From Blakeslea trispora (Eukaryota > Mucoromycota > Mucoromycetes > Mucorales > Choanephoraceae), in the NCBI GenBank assembly GCA_025331445.1, contig JAIWNE010000011.1, forward strand, positions 455,537 through 519,536: 64,000 nt of DNA, in the 5' to 3' direction. The notes beneath the pieces are model-generated. The model saw only the letters and a program-made list of their open reading frames with translations. It ran no database searches and had not been told where the DNA came from. Made by a program: the position numbers and the translations under genes. Shown here piece by piece: positions 56,230 through 64,000 of this stretch. The first letter of the stretch is position 1. Each line of letters begins with the position of its first letter.

Positions 56230-57432
56230 ATTCTTTCTAGGAAAAAAAAAGAAGAGAAAGCAATAAAAAAAAAAAAAAGAAAAAAAACCAGGGACTCAAA
56301 ATTTGAAGTGTGTGAAATACAACATCTTCATCAAATCAGCGAAAGATTTCCAATGACGCCATTCTACTTTATGGTTTTTTAACGTCATTGGCCAAAATTC
56401 ATTAGATAGAATCTTTCATGATTTTTTCCTATGTCTTGTTCAAATACTCCATTTGCTCAAGAGAACTAAGGCTTGTTATTCAGTCAAGAAAGCGTTTCTG
56501 CTTTGGGTTCTGTGACTTTTGCGCCCTTAAATTTCTCTCTGAAAATAAGGGGCGGAAGCAAAGGCGAATATCAACCAACTTTCATACTGTTTCTCTTTTC
56601 CTCTCTTTTTTTTTTCGTCTAACTACTTTAGAGTGGTTGCTCAAACCCAAGAAAAGAAAGAAGAGAGAGAGAGAGCAAATGGAAGCATAAAAAGTGATGA
56701 ATGGCTTTTTTGGTTCTTTTGAACAAGCAGTTTCATTTTAAGCTTTGCTACTAATTTCGCAACATGATGTTTATGTTGTAGCTCTTCCAATTGAAATATA
56801 CATACAATAATGATGTTTGTCTATAGAAAGACAATAGTCTTGCCTTATCCTTTTAGCAACAAACTGTACAAAGTATGACTTTTCTATATAGTAATACTCC
56901 TTTGAAATAGCAGCATATTTTGTACTTTGTGTTTCAATGGATTCGATCAATATCTTTTCCCTCTCTCATATCAATTGAATAACATGAGCTCTATAGATCA
57001 TATTGAACATGTCAAACACAATAGATTACTTTTTTTTTGCATTTGCATTGAGAAACTGAACCATAAAAATTTGAGGGTCTTTGATGAGACTAGCTAATGA
57101 GCTCTATGTATCCCAGACAAAGAATGTTTGCATGCAGCATAGAGTGTTTATCTTTAAGCTTTTATATATGCTGTGAGTCCGTGTGTAACCATAAAAATGC
57201 AAACAAAGGTCCTTTAAAAATAAAAATGCGCCCTTAAGGTCAACATAAAACATGTTCTTGAAGATTGTTTTTTTCTTTTGGAATTTTGTTTATTCACATT
57301 GCTCGGAGTCCAGAAGAGCTCTTTCATATATCTTTATAAGGTCAGAATCCTTTTTTTTTTCAAGTAAGCCCTTTTTCCTTTTTAATTACTAACATATATT
57401 GAGGAAGAAAGAAAGACTTGTTCATATTCATT
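56230..57432. other. Divergent spacer between cysteine synthase and PMT4
   Basis: Contains the cysteine-synthase promoter with an inverted 9-bp repeat (56350-56391) and AT-rich DNA leading to PMT4. A 90-codon plus frame at 56418-56690 starts in this region but shows no family resemblance. No RNA gene is seen. Confidence 0.45.
56350..56391. promoter_or_regulatory. Inverted CCAATGACG pair upstream of cysteine synthase
   Basis: CCAATGACG at 56350-56358 and its exact reverse complement CGTCATTGG at 56383-56391 face each other over 24 bp. Each unit joins a CCAAT core to a TGACG half-site, the binding cores of the HAP/NF-Y complex and of ATF/CREB or Gcn4-like bZIP factors. The position 120-160 bp before the start codon suits a promoter element. 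Function is inferred. Confidence 0.45.
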
Positions 57433-60074
57433 ATGAATACCATATCTAGCCATTCTAGTTCAAATGAGTTGAGGCATAGATCAAGGCCGATCTCTGCAAA
57501 GGAAACAAAGGATCAAAGCATATCTCATTTTGAAGAAGACATTGATACAATTAAAAAGGTAAAGCTGTATAGGCTTGGAGTTAACAAATACTAATCTGAA
57601 AGAATGACTTGATTAAAACTCTAGAATACCCATTACAACAAGAGTCAGCATGACAATATTCATCGAGTAGCATTCACTGCAGTTACTATTATATCCTTTT
57701 TCACTACATTTTACAAGATCTGGTATCCTGCACAAGTGGTGTATGTATAACACTACCTATTTTTGTTTGCCCTGCAACTGAATGATTGTTTTGCGTGATA
57801 GTTTTGATGAAGTTCATTTCGGAAAGTTTGCTGGTTATTATCTTCAGCGCATCTTCTTTTTTGATGTACATCCTCCTTTAGCCAAACTGATGTATGCAGC
57901 AGTTGGCTACTTAGTTGGATTTGATGGTGTCTATCAGTTCACAGCCATTGGAGAAAGCTATGCTGATAACCAAGTGCCCTATATTGTATTGCGTGCCTTA
58001 CCTGCTTCTTTAAATGTGTTGAGTGTCACTCTGATTTACCGAATTCTCAAAGCATCAGGTGCTTCTATCCTTACTTGCTTTATGGTCTCTACCCTCTATT
58101 GCTTGGATAATGCATTTATTGGTCAAAACAGATTGATTCTACTTGATAGCATATTGATCTTTTTCATGCTGGCGACTGTCTATTGCTATGTGGAGTTTCG
58201 TAGACATAGACACAAGTAAGTTGTTTTCCACAGGGGTATTCTGATTGAATCTGACTCTTTGTTAGTGCATTTGGTTTATCATGGTGGTCATGGTTATTGG
58301 CTACTGGTGTATTTATGGCCAATACTTTGAGGTAAATGAGGGGGAGGGGGATCAATATAAAACAGAAGAATTGATAAATACATGTTAGTGTCAAGTTGGT
58401 GGGTTTGTTTACTGTAGCAGCCATTGGTATCGCTGTGATCATAGATCTTTGGGATTTATTGGATATCAAGAAACATGGTTTATCCAATGTAAGTTGACTT
58501 GTAGTTTAGTAAGAGAGTTGATAGTTACACCTTTCTTTTTTTTTTAACAGAAACAACTAGTACAACATTTCTCTGCTCGATTTGTATCTCTGATTGTTGT
58601 CCCTTGTATAGTATACCTATTTTGGTTTTATGTTCACTTTGAGATCCTAACATTCTCTGGACCTGGGGATGCCTTCATGAGTACTGCATTTCAAGAGACT
58701 CTTCAAAACAATCCTCTTCGATTACAAGCATTAGGCAAGTGTCTAGAAAAAAAAAAGATCGCTTTCTTGTTACCATTCTAAAGAGTCCATATAGATATCA
58801 TGTACGATCAAGTAATCACACTTCAGCACAGAGAGACATCAGGCTTCCTTCATTCTACCGCACTTCAATACCCTGCTCAGTATGAGGATGGTCGCTATAG
58901 TTCCCAAGGTATTCAAGTCACAGGCAATCCAAAGCCCGATATCAACAGTTACTGGCGTGTCAAGCCTACAAAAGATATCGATGATAGTCTCACCACTCAC
59001 TTTGTGCGCCACAATGATATTATTCAACTTGAACATTATACAAACAAGCTTAATCTCATGACCCACAATGTGGCTGCACCACTCTTACCTACACACCAAG
59101 AGTTTACAGCAGTCAATGACCCAAAGCATCATAACGATACCTTATTCCGCATCGAATTAGACAATGTTGCTGATTCAGATATCTGGTCTACCATGACTAA
59201 ATCTGTCAAACTCATCCATGTCAACACAGGGGCTGCCATGTGGTGCAACAGTAAACATTTGCCTGCCTGGGGTGCCAGTCATTTTGAAGTGAGTGGCAAT
59301 CGATTGGCCTCTCAACACAACAACTATTGGAGAGCCACAGAGATCTTGGGTCTCAATGCCACAGAGATCAACTTGAAAAAGGACAAGCCTGTCAAGACCA
59401 TGAGTTTCTTTAGCAAGTTCATTCAACTTCAAATGCGTATGATACTTCACAATAATCTGTTAGTCGGTACTCATCCTTATCAGTCAACTCCTATCTCTTG
59501 GCCGCTGATGGCCCGAGGTATTTCTTATTGGACAAACAGTGACACAAAAGGCCAAATCTATTTGACGGGTAACATTGCAGGTTGGTGGATTGGTTTCACA
59601 TGCGTGGGTTTGTTTGCCCTGATTTATCTTGGTCATCAGATGGTTGAAAAGAGATATGATTGTCTGCCTGTTCAACCAACCGTAAGAACCCGATTGACGC
59701 GTTCAGGTGGTTTCTTCTTTATGTTGTGGACCTTGCATTACCTTCCTTTCTTCTTGATGGGTCGATCCTTATTTCTTCATCATTATCTGCCTGCAATGGC
59801 TTTCAATTACCTATTGCTAGGTTCTGTCTATGAGCATCTGTTTGTGAACGGAGTCAATTCCCCCATCTCATATCAGCCTAGTGAGAAGAAAGTGAGTGTG
59901 CATCGAACCCGTTTGAGTATCAAGAGCTTTCTTGCAGCTGGTGTACTCTTGAGCATGCAGTTTATGGTCTATTTGTTTTTATCCCCTTTGACCTATGGTG
60001 AGGGCGGATTACCAGTTGAAGAGATTGCAAAGCGCAAAGTACTTCAAAGCTGGGATATTCAGTTTGTAAAATAA
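57433..60074 (+). CDS. PMT4: Protein O-mannosyltransferase, PMT4/POMT1 subfamily
   Basis: Seven exons, 57433-57558, 57625-57740, 57802-58215, 58266-58331, 58389-58488, 58551-58734 and 58795-60074, give 761 residues, the size of yeast Pmt4. The catalytic loop FDEVHFGKFAGYYLQR, assembled over a splice, is followed by VHPPLAKLMYAAVGYLVGFD and many membrane helices. The central lumenal MIR domain has SGFLHSTALQYPAQYEDGR and SSQGIQVTGNPKPDINSYW, typical of the PMT4 branch. The C-terminus ends LSPLTYGEGG then SWDIQFVK, like human POMT1. The enzyme transfers mannose from dolichol-P-mannose to Ser/Thr in the ER, important for the cell wall. The sixth intron (58735-58794) uses a GC-AG pair. Confidence 0.95.
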
Positions 60075-61808
60075 ACCTTTACTTTTGAATACAGTGTTCT
60101 CCCTCTGTCATTTAAAGAAATAAAAAAAAGAGAGAGAGAAAGAGAGAGAAAACAGATGGTTGTTGATTGGACATACAAGTGCTTTGTCATTCAGTGTCTA
60201 GTAGTCATTGATGACAACCTTTGTTATTGTAGAGAGATCATCCACTGACAAATCAGACGTTTTTTCTTATTAGTTTATACTAAAACACCAAGAGGGAGTT
60301 TTTTTTTGTATGCAAATTCATCTGATTGCAACAAGCCTTGTTCTTCAGGCCTTTGCGAAGGCTGTTTTAATGTTGATCAGAATGATAGCTCTTTTTTATA
60401 GCTAGTTTGGTTTTAGTATGATGAAGGCTTTGTGCTTCTTCTAAAACTCTCCATAAAGTTAGAGAAATGAGTTAGTAAACCGTGTACATATATGCTTGTC
60501 TGATTGCTTGTGCGTACTTGGAAATTGGTTATTGTTTTCTCATAGGGTTGAATCTACATTGGCTTCTATAGGGGGCGTATTCTATAGAATACAATCATTA
60601 ATCTTAATCAGCACATACTCTGGAATCGTATTGTAAGATCCAATCAAGTTTTGCATACGAGGGGAGTAGACTTGGTAAAGGCTGTCAAAGTTGTTTCTTT
60701 CTAATCTAGAATTTACTTGTGTCACTGATATATTTCAGCCGTCAAGGGCTTTACTGCTTTTCCACCCGAGCATATACGTTTTACTTTTCATCCACTGCTC
60801 CGTCACGGAATACTTTACAGTGCTGTCTCCGTTCCACTATCTCAACTGTTTCCGAAGATTCTGTTATCACTTCCATCACCGAGTTATTAGGCATGGTTAC
60901 TCATCTCAAGAGTACTCCCAGCATATCATATCTCAGCCTGTAATGTATTCATCACGAGATTAGGGCACCGAAAAAAGAAAAAGGGCCGCACTTTGAACAA
61001 TATACAGATAGCATGTCAACTTGGGTGGCAGGTCTATGATAAACAAATTGCTAGAATATGATTTGTTCGGTTTTAGAAGCGGAGTGAGGTCATGTGTTCA
61101 AATGGCTTCTTAGATGTTTGCATGATAATACCTTATTTAGAATGTATTTCATAGACTCCAAACTCTAAATTATTCAAACAAGCCATGTTAAGCTTTCAAA
61201 AGAAGAAACGACAGCTCTTTAGTTTCTCAGAAACCGATAAAAACTTGAGCTTTTCCTTAGTAATATGATAACAAGGATAGCTTACAAGTGTTACATTTGA
61301 GTGGCGTCAGTAAATAAAAGCAGAGAGAGAGGGGGGCAAGCTGGTATTGGATCCAAATGGTTTCAAACAAGCAGTAATTGATGAAAACCAGATTGGCTAA
61401 TGAGCTCATACTTGAACTATACACTAGGGTCATTCAGTTGCTTTTGTTGAAAGAGATAAGAAAAGAAAGTCACACTATATATATCTCTCTCTCACTCTAG
61501 AAAAAGAAAACTCGCCTATGTTGCCTTAAAAACCAAGGATCAAAGCTAAAACAACAAACATATTACTGTGTAACGATGGATAAGTGACATATGGATCTAA
61601 CCATTTTTGATGATTTGATAAGTTTGCTGATTTCTTTAATTGAAACTCAGTTTTTGATTCGGTAGCAAAAGGGATCTGAAGATCAATTTGAGTCTCACGT
61701 GCCCCCTTCTGAGATTTAATCTGAGTTTTACTCAAGAGGAAAGTTATAAATAGGGTTTCGAAACTGCTTTTTTCTTTTGTTCTTTCTTTTTATCATTCTT
61801 AAAATCAA
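60075..61808. other. Gene-poor spacer with an unidentified GC-richer block
   Basis: Mostly AT-rich. Between about 60715 and 60965 the base composition rises and overlapping plus-strand frames occur (for example TVSEDSVITSITELLGMVTH), suggesting a relic of coding or transposon DNA that I cannot name. No inverted repeats or RNA gene were identified. A T-rich leader precedes the kinase start. Confidence 0.4.
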
Positions 61809-63120
61809 ATGTCTACTACCACTGAACCAAGACCCAGTTTATCTACCTTGCACAAGAGCAAAATTGGTAAATTGCATCATGCGCCAAAGAGAATCACATC
61901 CTCATCACGTAGTAAAAGTAGCCCTGCCCTCTTGGCAGCAGCACACGAACTAAGGGCTAAACCAATCCCTAGCTGTCAAGCCATGTTGGATCTCTCGTAA
62001 GTTGCTACTGAGAGCAATCGTTTGTTAAGATCACAGCTAACCAAACTCTTGTTTAATAGTATTCTTCATGGAGAAGAACTCATTCAGGCTGTATCACAAC
62101 TGATACATCAATTGTTTTCAATCAGCGACTCAAACCTCAAACTCGAAAGGGTGAGTGGCGCATTAACGAATGCTGTCTTCTTTGTTACGCTGAGCAATAA
62201 GAAACGTATGCTCTTGCGTGTGTATGGTGTTGGGTGTGATCAAATCTTGGACCGAAACAAAGAGCTTGATTGGCTAAGTCGTCTTTCAGCTTTGCATATC
62301 GGACCTCGTCTTCTCGGCATCTTTGGCAATGGCCGCTTTGAAGAATATTTGCCTTCGACCACTTTAACACCGAGTGATATTCGGACACCCAATGTCTCTC
62401 AACAGATTGCTTCTCGATTAAACCAACTTCATTCTATTGTGGATACCTACCCTTATACTTCTTCAGAGCCCTTGGAGGTATGGGCCAATATCGATAAATG
62501 GTACGCTGCTCTGGATATAGACCTCTTGAAGGCCAAAAACCCCAAATGGACAGAACAGATAGAATCTGAGCTTAACTTGGTTCAGTTGCATCAAGAAATT
62601 GAATCATGTAAAGCCATTTTGAACCAATCAAACAGCCCTACTGTATTTGCACACAATGATGTAAGTTTTCCTTTATGTCACAGACTAAGAAAGAATGCGT
62701 AGAACTAATCTGCCGTTTTGTTAGACACAATATGGCAACATCCTAAAGATCAATGGCACAGATGAGCTTGTGGTGATTGACTTTGAATACGCAGGCTATA
62801 ATCCTCGTGCAATGGACATTGTGAACCATTTTTGTGAGTGGATGTACGATTATCATAGTCAATCACCTTCTACCATGCATTTGGATCAATACCCTACTCT
62901 TGAAGAACAAAACCGATTTATTGCATCTTATCTCAACACGCAAGACCAAAGTCGTATTGATTGTTTGATTTCCGAAGTAGCGGATTGGAAGATGGCTTGT
63001 CATCTATTTTGGGCTCTTTGGGGATTTGTGCAAGCCAGTCAGAGTGAAATCGAGTTTGATTACTTTCACTATTCTCTTCAACGTCTCCGAGCTTTCCGGC
63101 TTGAACTAAACCAATCCTGA
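61809..63120 (+). CDS. Choline/ethanolamine kinase
   Basis: Exons 61809-61996, 62060-62660 and 62725-63120 give 394 residues. After a Ser/Lys-rich N-terminus of about 60 residues comes the kinase fold: RVSGALTNAVFFVTLSNKK, MLLRVYGVGCDQILDRNKEL and FGNGRFEEYLPSTTL. The Brenner-type catalytic motif is completed by the second splice, VFAHNDTQYGNIL, followed by VVIDFEYAGYNPRAMDIVNH, the metal-binding DFE region. It phosphorylates choline or ethanolamine, the first step of the CDP-choline/ethanolamine (Kennedy) pathway. Substrate preference cannot be read. A 33-nt intron ending at 62029 is also formally in frame; the 63-nt version is preferred as typical for this genome. Confidence 0.92.
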
Positions 63121-64000
63121 AAATATAACTTTTGATGTACATAGCGAGTTTTTAACAACTCTATACCTTTCAATAAACCTGTCTATTCTTTGTCAATACA
63201 AATGATGTCATCAGCCTAAATTGTGTAGCCTAAAGAATCTCCATACTTCTAAATTTAGTTAAATCTGTTTTCTGTACAGGTCATTCAAGCAAGCTTAGGC
63301 ATATATCTCTTGGACGATGAATAGCATCATTGTCGTCATTAGTCTTAGTGAACAGTTCTTCTTCAAATGTGCTAGTCATTTATGATCTGTAGCATTGTTG
63401 CAACAACACCTAGGCAACTGATTTATCAACCTTACAAGACCATATAAGCATTGAAGCTATTGGACTTAGTTCTTCAGAAAGAGAGGCATCTTTTTTAGAT
63501 ACACTAAACTATTTGATTTACTTTGAGATAGCCTATTTCAAAAACAATAAAGAGTCTTTCACTCACTCAGTTTATATGCTTACACCTCAAATTGACAGGC
63601 ACGCATTTAATCAGCGACATGTATTTTTAAAGATCGATAGGATTTAAAATGCAACACATATTTCAGTTCTCTTTCTTTTTTTTTTTTCTTTTTCTTAGTT
63701 TTTTTTATTTTGCTTTTATTAAACATGTTGGAACAAAAGAAGGAAGGCAGTCGAAGTTATAGTCCCAAACCGTAAATAAATAACTTGAAGCTGAATAGAG
63801 AAATTGATGACTGATTGTGGATACTTGTAGAGTACCAGAGTTTGCAAAGAAACCATTTCTAGGCTTTTCCACTTGGTCTACCCAACTGTTGGATGATGTT
63901 CCTGGATATGGTGGTAAACACACAAAACCATGGTAAAGAGATACTTACACACACACACACAATACTGTATAACTAAACTATCTTTATCTGATAGGTTTAA
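63121..64000. other. 3' flank and spacer to window end
   Basis: AT-rich. A possible transposase relic lies at about 63750-63923 on the minus strand and a short (AC)n run near 63950. No complete gene is seen; a gene beyond the window edge cannot be excluded. Confidence 0.4.
63750..63923 (-). pseudogene. Possible IS630-like transposase C-terminal relic
   Basis: The minus-strand translation FVCLPPYPGTSSNSWVDQVE continues as KPRNGFFANSGTLQVSTISH. It recalls the transposase end (LPPYSPxLNPIExFW, then a basic region and DTLTPRI) if small indels are allowed. The catalytic glutamate position cannot be placed. Weak evidence; it may be coincidence. Confidence 0.3.

Noticed and set aside
56418..56690. 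90-codon plus-strand frame upstream of PMT4
   Set aside because: Composition of random AT-rich DNA ending in a purine run; no similarity recognised.
61997..62029. 33-nt intron in the choline kinase gene
   Set aside because: In frame but shorter than any other intron placed here; the 63-nt alternative ending at 62059 also keeps frame.
1..64000. tRNA, rRNA and CRISPR genes
   Set aside because: No cloverleaf with A- and B-box, no rRNA core sequence and no regularly spaced repeat array was found by eye; a covariance-model search would be decisive.

Overview
The window looks like nuclear DNA of an early-diverging filamentous fungus, most probably Mucoromycota (Mucorales type). It is AT-rich. Its compact genes carry many short introns (mostly 46-115 nt, usually GTAAG-like donors), and it has a WNK-type kinase, which budding and fission yeasts lack. 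The spacers hold decayed Tc1/mariner-IS630 transposases. The order-level placement is an inference. All gene models below were spliced by hand; each cited exon set keeps one open frame unless stated otherwise.

Layout. 1-17 kb: GOLD-PH-ORD oxysterol-binding protein, F-box protein, proteasome ATPase Rpt6, a Tim17/22-family membrane protein, the ribosome-assembly factor bystin/Enp1, a WNK kinase and a Pho80-like cyclin. 17.7-21.8 kb: gene-poor, with transposon relics and a TA-flanked MITE. 21.8-30.5 kb: GT4 glycosyltransferase, nicotinamide riboside kinase, PPR protein, a terminal-nucleotidyltransferase-like protein with degenerate catalytic residues, and a ZIP metal transporter. 30.5-38.8 kb: mostly empty, interrupted by a sorbitol/xylitol-type dehydrogenase; it also holds a broken zinc-knuckle gene, a tandem repeat ending in a hairpin and two MITEs.

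38.8-57 kb is the densest part: a BAG6-like ubiquitin-domain protein, the spliceosomal cyclophilin CWC27, a RMP1/NEPRO-like RNase MRP protein, tRNA methyltransferase TRM11, a small unknown ORF, a Zn2Cys6 regulator, MAK11, an Atg22-type transporter, sorting nexin SNX4, RNase P subunit RPP21 and cysteine synthase. 57.4-63.1 kb: protein O-mannosyltransferase PMT4 and a choline/ethanolamine kinase.

As a whole this is ordinary housekeeping chromosome with relic-filled spacers. Many genes serve RNA or ribosome biogenesis (ENP1, CWC27, RMP1-like, TRM11, MAK11, RPP21) or vacuole/endosome lipid traffic (OSBP, SNX4, Atg22-like). No gene cluster with an obvious new joint function was found. The best leads are the apparently dead nucleotidyltransferase, the pogo-like MITE family, the repeat/hairpin transcription candidate near 36.5 kb and the frame-preserving insertion in the dehydrogenase. 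No tRNA, rRNA or CRISPR was recognised.
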